DNA of 48,533 nucleotides, taken from NCBI GenBank assembly GCA_027694045.1, contig JAQEWB010000015.1, forward strand, positions 1-48,533, in the 5' to 3' direction. Below are positions 30,029-41,533 of this stretch, one piece after another (within the stretch, counting starts at the first letter, position 1; each line of letters starts with the position of its first letter). The translations under genes were made by a program, and so were the position numbers. Origin of the DNA: Bacillaceae bacterium OF18-1A (lineage in GTDB: Bacteria > Bacillota > Bacilli > Bacillales > Bacillaceae_G). The notes below the pieces were generated by a model. It was not told the DNA's origin, ran no database searches, and worked only from the letters and a program-made list of their open reading frames with translations.

Positions 30029-31408
30029 TTATGATTTTTTCTTATTCAGCAATTGATCAACATAGTCTTCTTTGTTAACTTGACGTGCACGTGCTACCGA
30101 TAATGCTTTTGATGGGACATTCTCTGTAATTGTAGAGCCTGCCGCTACGTAAGCACCATCTTCAACTGTTACTGGTGCAACAAGGTTTGAATTGCATCCA
30201 ATAAATACCCCATTACCAATCACAGTTTTAAATTTATTCTTACCGTCATAGTTCACCGTAATTGAACCACAACCAAGATTCACGTCTTCTCCAACTTGTG
30301 CATCCCCGATATAACTTAAGTGTGAAGCTTTACTTCTATTACCAAAAACAGTTTTTTTGATTTCTACGAAGTTTCCAACGCGTACTTCATCTCCAATAAC
30401 TGAATCCGGGCGAATATGTGCAAATGGACCGACCGATACTTCTGTACCAAGTTTACTATCATGTACAGTAGATTGACGAATTGTCGTACGATCTCCAATT
30501 TCACTATCGCGAATAACTGTATGCGGCCCAATTTCACAATCAGAACCAATTACAGTTTTACCCTCAATAATTGTTCCTGGGTGAAGAACAGTATCGCTAC
30601 CGATAATAGCATCGGCAGAAATATACGTGTTACTTGGATCGATAATTGTAACACCGTTTACCATGTTCTTTCGGTTGATACGATTTTTCATAATAATTTC
30701 CGCTTGCGATAGAGCGACTCTGTCGTTAACACCTAACGTTTCATCGAAGTGCTCTGTTTGATAAGCTGATACAATATGACCTTCATTTTTTAAAATTTCA
30801 ATAACATCTGGAAGGTAATATTCACCTTGTACGTTATCGTTTGAAACTTTAGAAAGTGAAGCAAATAAAGCTTTATTATCAAAACAATACGTACCTGTAT
30901 TGATTTCTTTAATAGCTAATTCTTTTTCATTTGCATCCTTATGCTCAACAATCTTTTCAACATGGCCATTTTCATTACGAACGATACGACCATATCCAGC
31001 AGGTTCCTCTATGTATGCTGTTAGCACCGTTGCCATTGCTCCTGCTTCTTTATGTTGCTGAAGCAAAGCTTCCATCGTTTCAGCAGTTATTAGAGGCGTA
31101 TCACCACAAATAACTAAAGTTGTTCCTTCTTCGTTTGCAAGTACACTTGCAGCTTGATCTACAGCATGTGCTGTACCAAGTTGTTCTGCTTGTAATGCAA
31201 ACTCACTTACGTTTCCTAGCTGTTCTTGTACCATTTCGGCACCATGTCCCACGACTGTCACAAGTTTCTGCAATCCTAATTGAGATACTTGATCGACTAC
31301 GTGTTGTACCATAGGTTTTCCACATACAGGATGAAGCACCTTGTATAGCTTAGACTTCATACGTGTGCCCTTACCTGCCGCTAGAATCACTGCAAATCTG
31401 TTTGACAT
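30029..31408 (-). CDS. glmU: Bifunctional GlcN-1-P acetyltransferase / GlcNAc-1-P uridylyltransferase
   Basis: Makes UDP-N-acetylglucosamine for peptidoglycan and teichoic acids. The 459-residue protein has an N-terminal nucleotidyltransferase domain ([20 protein letters not shown], about 7-26) and a C-terminal left-handed beta-helix of hexapeptide repeats from about 250. The acetyl-CoA site lies around [22 protein letters not shown] at 31408 is preceded by GGAGGG; the upstream frame extension has no ribosome site. Confidence 0.97.
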   Translation of the reverse strand: MSNRFAVILAAGKGTRMKSKLYKVLHPVCGKPMVQHVVDQVSQLGLQKLVTVVGHGAEMVQEQLGNVSEFALQAEQLGTAHAVDQAASVLANEEGTTLVICGDTPLITAETMEALLQQHKEAGAMATVLTAYIEEPAGYGRIVRNENGHVEKIVEHKDANEKELAIKEINTGTYCFDNKALFASLSKVSNDNVQGEYYLPDVIEILKNEGHIVSAYQTEHFDETLGVNDRVALSQAEIIMKNRINRKNMVNGVTIIDPSNTYISADAIIGSDTVLHPGTIIEGKTVIGSDCEIGPHTVIRDSEIGDRTTIRQSTVHDSKLGTEVSVGPFAHIRPDSVIGDEVRVGNFVEIKKTVFGNRSKASHLSYIGDAQVGEDVNLGCGSITVNYDGKNKFKTVIGNGVFIGCNSNLVAPVTVEDGAYVAAGSTITENVPSKALSVARARQVNKEDYVDQLLNKKKS

Positions 31409-31444
31409 ATAGACCCTCCATCGCAACCTATTTATCCATTAACG

Positions 31445-31473
31445 ATATTATCCTAAATCATCATATATTTCAA
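31445..31473 (-). promoter_or_regulatory. glmU-prs promoter
   Basis: Minus strand TTGAAA (31473 to 31468), 17 bases, TAATAT (31450 to 31445), about 37 bases before the glmU start. Good sigma-A spacing. Confidence 0.6.
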
Positions 31474-31647
31474 GAAACACATTTTAACTATTAAATTTTA
31501 CCATAATTCTTATACGATGTTTTACTCTTTAGTATCTTTTTTAATAAATAAGCTATACTATTTAAAAATAATTTAGAGAAAAATTAGTAGTTTCTTTCCT
31601 TTCGCTTAACAAATGTTAAATTTGTATATGAAAATTACATAAAGTCA
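31474..31647. other. AT-rich intergenic region, glmU to spoVG terminator
   Basis: Together with the promoter and terminator on either side this makes a 326-base gap between glmU and spoVG. I see no gene in it. It is very A/T-rich, with an extended -10-like TGGTAAAAT on the minus strand near 31510 that may be a second glmU promoter lacking a clear -35. Confidence 0.5.
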
Positions 31648-31687
31648 TAAAAAAAAACAAACCCCTGTAAATGCTTACAGGAGTTTG
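31648..31687 (-). terminator. spoVG terminator
   Basis: Thirteen-base stem CAAACTCCTGTAA / TTTACAGGGGTTTG (31675-31687 with 31658-31670) followed by eight T on the minus strand. A smaller hairpin (GGCTTT/AAAGCC, 31702-31720) lies between it and the spoVG stop. Confidence 0.93.
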
Positions 31688-31734
31688 CTACAAAATTATA
31701 AGGCTTTCTTTCAAAAGCCCTTTTCATTCGAATT

Positions 31735-32028
31735 TTACGAAGCACCTGCTTCTTCAAACTCAACCTCTTCTAACTCGCCTAAACGGTGATACTCTGTTAA
31801 AACCGCATCTTGAATTTTAGAGCGTGTACCAGAATTAATCGGATGTGCAATGTCGCGGAACTCTCCATCTGGAGTACGTTTACTTGGCATTGCTACGAAT
31901 AATCCATTATTACCATCAATTACACGAATATCATGAACAACAAATTCATGGTCTAGAGTAATAGAGGCAATTGCTCTCATGCGGCCTTCTGTGTTTACGC
32001 GGCGTAATCTTACGTCAGTCACTTCCAT
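31735..32028 (-). CDS. spoVG: SpoVG, RNA-binding transition-state regulator
   Basis: Global regulator in Firmicutes affecting sporulation, septation and exoproducts; homologues bind RNA and DNA. With ATG at 32028 it has 97 residues: [26 protein letters not shown], then the diagnostic [21 protein letters not shown] (about 48-68) and a short acidic C-terminus. The start is fixed by family sequence and a GGGTGGTGA ribosome site; the upstream frame lacks both. A sigma-H promoter and AT-rich box lie upstream; its own terminator follows. Confidence 0.96.
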
Positions 32029-32071
32029 CTTGTGTTCACCACCCTTTTCTAAATAAGCGATATATTTGTAT

Positions 32072-32101
32072 AAATTCCACAAAATTTCTATTTTCCCTTT
32101 A
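32072..32101 (-). promoter_or_regulatory. spoVG promoter (sigma-H)
   Basis: Minus strand -35 region AAAGGGAAAA (32100 to 32091) and -10 GTGGAATTT (32080 to 32072). The -10 block GTGGAATT is the same as in the classic B. subtilis spoVG promoter as I remember it. Spacing agrees with sigma-H. Confidence 0.8.
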
Positions 32102-32145
32102 ATTTTTTAAAAATTTTTAAGATAAAAATTTTTATTGAAGTTGAA
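32096..32145 (-). promoter_or_regulatory. AT-rich box upstream of spoVG
   Basis: About 50 bases that are nearly all A/T (runs such as TTTTTATCTTAAAAATTTTT on the minus strand) directly upstream of the sigma-H promoter. In B. subtilis an equivalent AT box is needed for spoVG transcription and is where AbrB binds; the same role here is inference. Confidence 0.6.
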
Positions 32146-32180
32146 TATAGAGATTAATAGTGGTTATCGCTTACAAAGAG

Positions 32181-32555
32181 TTACTTAACTAGGGCAATTA
32201 CTTCAATTTCAACTGAAACATCTTTCGGTAATTTCGCTACTTGTACACAAGAACGAGCTGGTTTATGAGTAGAGAAATAAGAACCGTATACTTCATTAAC
32301 AGCATTAAAATCATCCATATCTTTTAAGAATACTGTTGTTTTTACTACAGTATCAAATGAAGCCCCCGCTTCTTCTAATACTGCTTGTAAATTTTGAAAT
32401 ACTTGCTCTGTTTGTACGATTACATCTCCCGTTACAAGTTCACCACTTGCCGTTAATGGGATTTGTCCTGAACTGTAAAACATATTATTTACAATAATCC
32501 CTTGTGAATATGGTCCAATTGCTTGTGGTGCCTTACTTGTTTGAACAACCTTCAT
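32181..32555 (-). CDS. ridA: RidA family reactive imine/enamine deaminase
   Basis: Hydrolyses reactive enamine/imine intermediates (such as 2-aminoacrylate) released by PLP enzymes; trimeric and cytosolic. The 124-residue protein has [25 protein letters not shown] (about 8-32) and the active-site region [23 protein letters not shown] (about 101-123) with the substrate arginine. It is the yabJ orthologue by position between purR and spoVG. ATG at 32555 follows AAAGGGTGA; the GTG three codons earlier overlaps that site. Confidence 0.95.
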   Translation of the reverse strand: MKVVQTSKAPQAIGPYSQGIIVNNMFYSSGQIPLTASGELVTGDVIVQTEQVFQNLQAVLEEAGASFDTVVKTTVFLKDMDDFNAVNEVYGSYFSTHKPARSCVQVAKLPKDVSVEIEVIALVK

Positions 32556-32591
32556 GCTTTTCACCCTTTTACTTTTTATTTTTACTCTTTA

Positions 32592-32620
32592 AAAATAGTG
32601 CACGAAAGACAGTTTGTCCA
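32592..32620 (-). promoter_or_regulatory. Candidate ridA promoter
   Basis: Minus strand TGGACA (32620 to 32615), 17 bases, TATTTT (32597 to 32592), downstream of the purR terminator. Reasonable sigma-A fit. Confidence 0.45.
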
Positions 32621-32645
32621 CCTATTTTATAAGTTATAAATAGAA

Positions 32646-32680
32646 TAAAAAAAGATAAAGCTATACGCTTTACCTTTTTA
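32646..32680 (-). terminator. purR terminator
   Basis: Stem GGTAAAGC / GCTTTATC (minus strand, loop GTATA) followed by seven T, 64 bases after the purR stop and after the repeat copy at 32699-32749. Confidence 0.85.
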
Positions 32681-32698
32681 TCCTACCATTTGCGAAAA

Positions 32699-32749
32699 CT
32701 AATAATCAGTGAGGATGAATTCTCCACTGATTAAAGTTTTACTCTATTC
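32699..32749 (-). repeat. Dispersed repeat, copy C, containing purR stop codon
   Basis: Minus strand AATAGAGTAAAACTTTAATC, then AGTGGAG, seven bases, CTCACT and GATTATTAG. The outer parts (CAGTGGAG ... CCTCACTG) pair as a stem. The first TAG is the purR stop. It aligns with the copy at the spoIIE stop over the same positions. Confidence 0.65.
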
Positions 32750-33592
32750 TGCCTCTACAATTCCTTCATCAAATGGTGCCAGTGAATAATTTCCCTTTTC
32801 CACCTGAATTGCTTTTTCTTTCACATCAACTTCTGAAAGACGAATTAATGATACGAAATTATTAATAAGTCGTTCCTCAATATCGGTAGATTCTACTAAT
32901 ACACCAATACCAACAAGGTTAGCCTTAAACTCCTCTAACATACTCATCATACCTTGAATTGTTCCGCCAGCTTTCATGAAGTCATCAATAATTAACACAT
33001 TTGATCCCTCTGGAAGGCTACGTTTCGCTAACGTCATTGTTTGGATTCTTTTAGAAGAACCTGATACATAGTTAATACTAACAGTCGGGCCTTCTGTTAC
33101 CTTATTATCTTTCCTCGCAATTACTACTGGTACATCTAAGTAATTTGCCACTGCATAAGCGAGTGGAATCCCTTTCGTTGCCACCGTCATAACTGCATCA
33201 ATTGGTTGCCTAGCAAAAACAGAAGCAAACAAACGACCTGCGCCATTAATTTGGCGAGGATTACTTAAAAGATCTGTCATATATAAATAACCACCAGGCA
33301 AAATACGATCTGGATTTTCAAATAAGCTACAAAGCTCATCGATAATTAGATCCGCCTCTTCTTCACTTATATATGGTATATATTTCACTCCTCCTGCTGC
33401 TCCTGGTATCGTTTGCAATGTGCCGACCCCTTGTTGTTCAAACGTTTGCTTAATAATAACTAAATCTTCACTAATGGAAGACTTAGCTGATTGATACCTT
33501 TCAGCAAAAAAAGTGAGAGAAACTAGCTGACGAGGGTTTTGTAACAAGTAATAAGTCATATCAACTAATCTTGTACTTCGTCTAATTTTCAT
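32744..33592 (-). CDS. purR: Purine operon repressor PurR
   Basis: PRPP-sensing repressor of purine synthesis and transport genes (Bacillus type, unrelated to E. coli PurR). The 282-residue protein has an N-terminal winged-helix domain (about 1-74; RSTRLVDMTYYLLQNPRQLVSL) and a phosphoribosyltransferase-like domain with the PRPP loop VLIIDDFMKAGGT (about 199-211). It follows ispE as in B. subtilis. A sigma-A promoter overlaps the ispE stop. Confidence 0.97.
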   Translation of the reverse strand: MKIRRSTRLVDMTYYLLQNPRQLVSLTFFAERYQSAKSSISEDLVIIKQTFEQQGVGTLQTIPGAAGGVKYIPYISEEEADLIIDELCSLFENPDRILPGGYLYMTDLLSNPRQINGAGRLFASVFARQPIDAVMTVATKGIPLAYAVANYLDVPVVIARKDNKVTEGPTVSINYVSGSSKRIQTMTLAKRSLPEGSNVLIIDDFMKAGGTIQGMMSMLEEFKANLVGIGVLVESTDIEERLINNFVSLIRLSEVDVKEKAIQVEKGNYSLAPFDEGIVEAE

Positions 33593-33625
33593 ACTCTCAC
33601 CTCAAATCACGAATATTCTAAACAA

Positions 33626-33654
33626 ATCATAACGTATTATACGTCTTTATTCAA
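33626..33654 (-). promoter_or_regulatory. purR promoter
   Basis: Minus strand TTGAAT (33654 to 33649), 17 bases, TATGAT (33631 to 33626). The -35 overlaps the ispE stop codon. Good sigma-A fit 34 bases before purR. Confidence 0.65.
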
Positions 33655-34516
33655 GCGTTTCTCGCTCTCCTAATAAACGTACAGCATATACTTGTTCACA
33701 AAATCCTTTTAATCCGTTATAAATGCGATGCATTCGCGAGTCATGGTGCACAAGACCAAATACAGTTGGACCACTTCCACTCATTAATACGGCATCTGCT
33801 CCAAATCGCTTCATTTGTGCTTTAATACGGGCAACCTCAGGGTGCATCTTAAATGTTACATCCTCTAAAACGTTGCCAACTGTATCACAAATCCCTTTAT
33901 AATCCCCAGCATTTATAACATCAACCATTTTTTCTACATTCGGATGTGTAACTCGATTTAATTTTAAATTTCCATACACATCAGCAGTAGATACACCAAT
34001 ATGTGGCTTCGCTAAAATGACCCAACAAGAAGGCGGAGTTTTTATATGCTCAATTCTTTCTCCTCTTCCAGTAGCAATTGCTGTCCCGCCATATACACAA
34101 AACGATACATCTGATCCAATTTCTGCACCGAGCTCTGCTAACTCGTCAATTGTAAGGCCTAAATTCCATAATTTATTAAGGCCACGTAATGTCGCTGCTG
34201 CATCACTACTTCCACCTGCTAGTCCAGCTGCTACTGGAATCGTTTTTTCAATAGTAATAGATACACCTTTGTTTACATTAAATTTCTCTTTTAATAATTT
34301 CGCTGCTTGATAAGCTAAATTTCGTTGGTCGTCTGGGACATACCGATTATGGGACAAAATTTCAATACGGTCTTCTGCTAATTCCGTTAACTCTAAACGA
34401 TCAGCTAAATCAATTGTTGTCATAATCATTTTCACTTCATGATATCCGTCTTGTCTTTTTCCCAGTACATCTAACGACAGATTAATCTTTGCTGGCGCTT
34501 TCACTAGTAGCTTCAA
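33647..34516 (-). CDS. ispE: 4-diphosphocytidyl-2-C-methyl-D-erythritol kinase
   Basis: GHMP kinase of the MEP isoprenoid pathway, acting on CDP-methylerythritol. The 289-residue protein begins [27 protein letters not shown] (substrate-binding Lys and His) and has the ATP loop [15 protein letters not shown] (about 92-106) and [13 protein letters not shown] (about 250-262). I prefer TTG at 34516, five bases from GGGTGA and matching family length; GTG at 34525 lies inside that ribosome site. Confidence 0.94.
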   Translation of the reverse strand: MKLLVKAPAKINLSLDVLGKRQDGYHEVKMIMTTIDLADRLELTELAEDRIEILSHNRYVPDDQRNLAYQAAKLLKEKFNVNKGVSITIEKTIPVAAGLAGGSSDAAATLRGLNKLWNLGLTIDELAELGAEIGSDVSFCVYGGTAIATGRGERIEHIKTPPSCWVILAKPHIGVSTADVYGNLKLNRVTHPNVEKMVDVINAGDYKGICDTVGNVLEDVTFKMHPEVARIKAQMKRFGADAVLMSGSGPTVFGLVHHDSRMHRIYNGLKGFCEQVYAVRLLGERETLE

Positions 34517-34655
34517 TCTATTCACCCACTCTATGTACTCAATCTTTTATCGTTTATTTTACCATAAATTTATAGTAAGACGATGACACTTCCCTAATTA
34601 TAACGAAAAGCATTCAGAATGAAACTACTTATGTAAAATGATGGCACTTTTTAGA

Positions 34656-34686
34656 TTACAAAAAGCCGAGGAATCTCTCCTCGGCC
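34656..34686 (-). terminator. sspF terminator
   Basis: Eight-base stem GCCGAGGA / TCCTCGGC (34678-34685 with 34665-34672, five-base loop) followed by five T on the minus strand, 28 bases after the sspF stop. Confidence 0.9.
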
Positions 34687-34712
34687 ACCGTAGCATAGAA
34701 AGTATCTTACAA

Positions 34713-34892
34713 CTACTGGTTTCGTTTCATTAATTGCTGTTCTGCAATTTCTATAGCACGTTTCACCATGTTACCAGCATCTTTCGCACGAATTCCGCCC
34801 CATCCTTCTTTCTGAACAACATCATAAAAGCCAAGCTCTTTTGCTAGCTCTTCTTTAAATTGATTTGACATGACACCTCTTCGTCTACTCAA
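34713..34892 (-). CDS. sspF: Small acid-soluble spore protein, alpha/beta-like (SspF)
   Basis: A 59-residue protein, [20 protein letters not shown] then [20 protein letters not shown], ending [16 protein letters not shown], matching SspF by sequence pattern and by position between veg and ispE. Such proteins coat DNA in the dormant spore. The start is TTG with AAGGAGGGA upstream; an internal ATG would remove the basic N-terminus. A perfect sigma-G -10 lies upstream and its own terminator follows. Confidence 0.93.
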
Positions 34893-34926
34893 TGCAGAGT
34901 CCCTCCTTATTTTGCTACGGTATAAT

Positions 34927-34933
34927 TAGTATG
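34927..34933 (-). promoter_or_regulatory. sspF promoter -10 (sigma-G)
   Basis: Minus strand CATACTA, the perfect sigma-G -10, 34 bases before the sspF start. The -35 is poorly conserved, so only the -10 is claimed. Confidence 0.55.
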
Positions 34934-34983
34934 CAAAATAATATAGCTTTTCATTTATGGAAATATATGTAACGATTCATAAG

Positions 34984-35244
34984 TTATAAAATGACTTCAT
35001 TATGGGGTTCATCATAAAATGTTAACTCTACTGTCTCTGTTAAAACATCTGCATAACTATACGATACACGTTGCAGTGCGTCCTCTTGCTGATCTAGTTG
35101 TACAACAAAAACAGAACGGTATGTTTCTGCAAGTACACCTGATTGCTCTACAGTCTTTCTTCTTCCACTATTCGCCTTTAACATAAGTCGTTGTCCAAGA
35201 TGGTCATCTAATTCGCTTTTAATTTCATCTAAACGTTTTGACAT
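34984..35244 (-). CDS. veg: Veg protein (biofilm-linked, DUF1021)
   Basis: An 86-residue all-beta protein of the Veg family ([51 protein letters not shown]). In B. subtilis veg is very highly transcribed in vegetative cells and affects biofilm gene expression through SinR. The exact mechanism is not known to me. GAGGTG precedes the ATG. A possible sigma-A promoter (TTGCGG, 17 bases, TATATA) lies about 50 bases upstream but is less perfect than the B. subtilis one. Confidence 0.94.
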   Translation of the reverse strand: MSKRLDEIKSELDDHLGQRLMLKANSGRRKTVEQSGVLAETYRSVFVVQLDQQEDALQRVSYSYADVLTETVELTFYDEPHNEVIL

Positions 35245-35452
35245 ATACTTTGCTACACCTCGCTGTAATTTAGATTGAACACTTAAAGCACTATATATCT
35301 ATCCCAATCATTAACCGCAATTCACAACTAATACTATTTATAAAAGCATCATGCGTTTGAATAGATAGAAGAAATACTATATTGTAAAAGTATCATTACG
35401 TAGTCTGTACGTTCTTGTCCCTTTTTATCCAAACCATTCAATCCTTTCACAT

Positions 35453-35482
35453 AAAAAAGCAAGATACATATGTACCTTGCTC
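35453..35482 (-). terminator. yabG terminator
   Basis: Stem AGCAAGGTACATA / TATGTATCTTGCT (35458-35481, one mismatch) with six T on the minus strand. It begins at the yabG stop codon. Confidence 0.9.
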
Positions 35483-36344
35483 ACTCTTCATAATGTTGAA
35501 AAGGCAATCCCGTTCGTAAAATCCCCCTTGTTTCAATCCCGCCTAATCCCTTTTCACCAGTAATCGTATTACGTACAACATCCCACACATTTACTCTCTC
35601 CATAAATGAAGTAAAACTAACTTTACCAACAACATATACAGGATCTAGTGCGTGGATATTAATTCTAGACGGTGAGCTAGCGAAATTAGCACCTGCCCGA
35701 ATTAACGCCTCAAAGTGCGATTGACATGCTCCAGCAAAAATCACGAGTTGATCTAACGATGGATATTTCTTTCGTACTTCTCGAACGGCCTGTACAAAAT
35801 GTCTTGAATGCCTATATGCCGCTAAATCCCCCTTGACCCCTTTTGATTTTGTATAAGCATCATGTCCTGTAATAACTAAAATATCTGGACGGAAATGATC
35901 TATTAAGTCTACTACCTTTTCGTGCATCTCTGTTTCTTTACAATGAATACCTTGTACAGGAACACCAATTTTATTATATAAATCTAAACATTTACGTAAA
36001 TATAAAGGATCTCCATCTATATGCAATACACGCCCTGGCATTTGAAAGTAATTTACCTCACTTGTGTATCCACCAGTTGAAGTATGCTCATGCCTTTGTT
36101 TCATTAATACATAATCTTGTTGAAACAAACGATACGTACGCTCCATTGTTTCTTTTTCTCGCTTCACTCTTTTTTTATGTTCTCGTTGATCTATACTAAT
36201 TAAATCTTCAAGTGGCGCATCAGCCACGAGTCTAATTTCCTCTCCAAATAATATGGCTATCTCACCTTTTATTTCTATAATACGAAAAAGGATATCCCTA
36301 TTATGAGAATATCGTTCCACTAATTCTCCAACATGTAAAGCCAT
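35481..36344 (-). CDS. yabG: Sporulation-specific protease YabG
   Basis: Mother-cell protease that processes spore coat and cortex proteins such as SpoIVA and SafA. The 287-residue protein has no signal peptide and carries family segments PGRVLHIDGDPLYLRKCL, ILVITGHDAYTKSKG and VIFAGACQSHFEALIRAGANFASSPSRI; the Cys and His in these are candidate catalytic residues. Length is close to B. subtilis YabG. It is monocistronic with a sigma-K-type promoter and a terminator overlapping the stop. Confidence 0.94.
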   Translation of the reverse strand: MALHVGELVERYSHNRDILFRIIEIKGEIAILFGEEIRLVADAPLEDLISIDQREHKKRVKREKETMERTYRLFQQDYVLMKQRHEHTSTGGYTSEVNYFQMPGRVLHIDGDPLYLRKCLDLYNKIGVPVQGIHCKETEMHEKVVDLIDHFRPDILVITGHDAYTKSKGVKGDLAAYRHSRHFVQAVREVRKKYPSLDQLVIFAGACQSHFEALIRAGANFASSPSRINIHALDPVYVVGKVSFTSFMERVNVWDVVRNTITGEKGLGGIETRGILRTGLPFQHYEE

Positions 36345-36384
36345 TCTCCTACCTCCAAACTCATTAGGCCATCTTACCTGCTTT

Positions 36385-36413
36385 TAAAGTATGAATTTAG
36401 GAGAAGAAAGGTG
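36385..36413 (-). promoter_or_regulatory. yabG promoter (sigma-K type)
   Basis: Minus strand CATACTTTA (36393 to 36385) fits the sigma-K -10 CATANNNTA exactly, with AC (36412 to 36411) 17 bases upstream as the -35. About 40 bases before the ATG. Fits late mother-cell expression. Confidence 0.75.
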
Positions 36414-36416
36414 ACA

Positions 36417-36446
36417 AAAGGGACAGTTCAAGTGAACTGTCCCTTT
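36417..36446 (-). terminator. rsmA terminator
   Basis: Fourteen-base perfect stem AAAGGGACAGTTCA / TGAACTGTCCCTTT with a two-base loop and a short T run, directly after the rsmA stop. It overlaps the upstream side of the yabG promoter. Confidence 0.88.
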
Positions 36447-36453
36447 CATATTC

Positions 36454-37886
<1,433 letters not shown>

Positions 37887-38065
37887 GCTTGCCTCCACAC
37901 TCGTTTCGTCTCTACTTAGTAAAACAAAAAAATGACGACTTTTCCATTATTATTTTCCCCATTCTTACATTTTAAAAAATAGAATGGCAAAATCTCTTTG
38001 TTCTCTTCTCTTATTGTAACACTTACCCATTCATATTTATTTGCTCCATCATTGCTACCCTTTTT

Positions 38066-38101
38066 CTCAAAACAAAAAGAATGGATTTCTCCATTCTTTT
38101 T
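38066..38101 (-). terminator. tatD terminator
   Basis: Ten-base stem AAAAGAATGG / CCATTCTTTT (six-base loop) followed by TTTTTGTTTT on the minus strand, directly after the tatD stop. Confidence 0.88.
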
Positions 38102-38868
38102 TATTCAACACCAAATAAGGCCTTTGCATTTTTAGTTGTTATTTCTGCTACTTCCTCGTACGAAATACCTTTTAAATTCGCAATTTCTTCTGCTACAAGT
38201 TTTACATAGCTTGGCTCATTTCGCTTTCCTCGGAACGGATGAGGTGTTAAATAAGGGCAATCCGTCTCTATTAATAATTTCTCTAACGGAATCTCTACGG
38301 CAACTTCTTTCGGTTTTTTAGCATTTTTAAATGTAACTGGCCCACCTAACGAAATTAAGAAGTTCATATCAACACATCGCTGCGCTACTTCTACACTACC
38401 GCTAAAACAATGCATAATGCCGCCTACTTCAGCTGCATTCTCTTCTTCTAAAATATCAACAATGTCTTGAGTTGCATCGCGGTTATGTATAATAATCGGT
38501 AATTTCACCTTTTTAGCTAATGTAATTTGCTTACGGAATACTTCCTTCTGTATTTCTTTAGGCGACTTATCCCAGTGATAATCTAGTCCCATTTCTCCAA
38601 TTGCAACTACTTTAGGATGGGAAGCTAATTCTTCTAGCCAAGCTAAATGGTCTTCTGTCATATCGATTGCATCAACAGGATGCCATCCAACTGCAGCATA
38701 AATAAAATCGTAGGTTTCGGCTAATTCAATCGCTTTTTTAATTGTTACTTCATCAAATCCAACAACAACTGTATGTGTAACCCCCGCCTCTTTCATTCGC
38801 GCAATAACTTCTTGTAAATCTTCTTCAAACTGCTCAGCGTTTAAATGTGAATGCGTATCAAACAACAT
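38101..38868 (-). CDS. tatD: TatD-family metal-dependent DNase
   Basis: The 255-residue TIM-barrel hydrolase has FDTHSHLN (about 3-10), AIGEMGLDYHW (about 91-101), IIHNRDA, GIMHCFSGS (about 150-158) and ETDCPYLTPHPFRGKRNEP (about 202-220), so all metal ligands are present. TatD proteins are Mg-dependent DNases linked to DNA quality control. It lies after metS as B. subtilis yabD does; it has its own terminator. Confidence 0.94.
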   Translation of the reverse strand: MLFDTHSHLNAEQFEEDLQEVIARMKEAGVTHTVVVGFDEVTIKKAIELAETYDFIYAAVGWHPVDAIDMTEDHLAWLEELASHPKVVAIGEMGLDYHWDKSPKEIQKEVFRKQITLAKKVKLPIIIHNRDATQDIVDILEEENAAEVGGIMHCFSGSVEVAQRCVDMNFLISLGGPVTFKNAKKPKEVAVEIPLEKLLIETDCPYLTPHPFRGKRNEPSYVKLVAEEIANLKGISYEEVAEITTKNAKALFGVE

Positions 38869-38979
38869 AATAAATAACTCCTTTTATATTGAAATCAATT
38901 CTATCATAAGGAAAAACTACGTTCTTTCTAACTTAACGATACCAATACTGCAATTTTAATGCAAAAATCATGAGTGTAA

Positions 38980-39026
38980 AAAGAAAAAAGACGCTTCACA
39001 CATGTTACACGTGAAACATCTCTTTT
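38980..39026 (-). terminator. metS terminator
   Basis: Imperfect long stem AAGAGATGTTTCACGTG / CATGTGTGAAGCGTCTTTT with G-T pairs and a long T-rich tail on the minus strand, just beyond the metS stop. Confidence 0.75.
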
Positions 39027-39036
39027 CTTGTCTTAA

Positions 39037-41049
<2,013 letters not shown>

Positions 41050-41078
41050 TTATAAATAGTATATCAAAAACTCATATA

Positions 41079-41164
41079 TAAAGTGAAACTTTAATCCGCG
41101 GGGTTTTGTTTCTCCCGTGTATTATTATTCCTTATCAATCGGGCTTTCACGAGCAACCCGATCC
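41079..41164 (+). repeat. Dispersed repeat, copy D, between metS and abrB
   Basis: Starts ATAAAGTGAAACTTTAATCC then GCGGGGTTTTG, and shares the distal GCAACCCGATCC (41153-41164) with the copy at 299-380. It contains a hairpin ATCGGG ... CCCGAT (41138-41162). It lies in the metS upstream region about 65 bases from the start codon. Confidence 0.6.
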
Positions 41165-41410
41165 TATGTAGCTTCTTTTCCTCAACCAAATTTCGAAGTG
41201 GAAATCTTACCATTTGTTAACGTGGAATGCAAACGAATTAATACTCGATATCTTTATCATCTATTACTCATATTTCAAAAAAATATACAACCTAAACTTA
41301 TAATGTGTAAATCCTTCAGAAAATAAAGTGAAAGAATTATATAAACTGCTCACATCCTATTATATATAAGAAGTAAGAAATCTATAAATCTTTTTAAAAA
41401 ATATAGAATT
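41165..41410. other. AT-rich gap between repeat copy and abrB promoter
   Basis: Part of a roughly 500-base gap between divergent metS and abrB. I see no coding region: the short open frames have no ribosome site or family pattern. The metS promoter must lie in or near 41020-41110, but no convincing -35/-10 pair is visible there. Confidence 0.5.
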
Positions 41411-41416
41411 TAAGAA

Positions 41417-41445
41417 TTGACGGAAATGTAAATGATTGGTATCAT
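41417..41445 (+). promoter_or_regulatory. abrB promoter (sigma-A)
   Basis: TTGACG (41417-41422), 17 bases, TATCAT (41440-41445), about 90 bases upstream of abrB. Confidence 0.75.
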
Positions 41446-41462
41446 ATGTCCATAGGGTATTT

Positions 41463-41479
41463 TGTCGAAAAATGACGAA
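41463..41479 (+). promoter_or_regulatory. Spo0A boxes downstream of abrB promoter
   Basis: TGTCGAA (41463-41469, perfect Spo0A box) and TGACGAA (41473-41479) occur as tandem 7-mers ten bases apart, just past the promoter. In B. subtilis Spo0A~P represses abrB by binding tandem boxes at the same place. Confidence 0.85.
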
Positions 41480-41533
41480 TCAAAAAAATAGACTCGAAAC
41501 TTATAAACTAGTTATTTAGGAGGAGAAAGAATT

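Noticed and set aside
31700..31722. Second terminator directly behind spoVG
   Set aside because: A small GGCTTT/AAAGCC hairpin exists, but the T run is on the wrong side for the minus strand; the strong hairpin at 31658-31687 suffices.
33593..33646. PurBox for purR autoregulation
   Set aside because: A short TTCG-like piece occurs, but no pair of CGAAC-type boxes can be recognised.
41117..41326. Small open frame between metS and abrB
   Set aside because: Starts inside repeat copy D, no ribosome site, odd composition; more likely chance.
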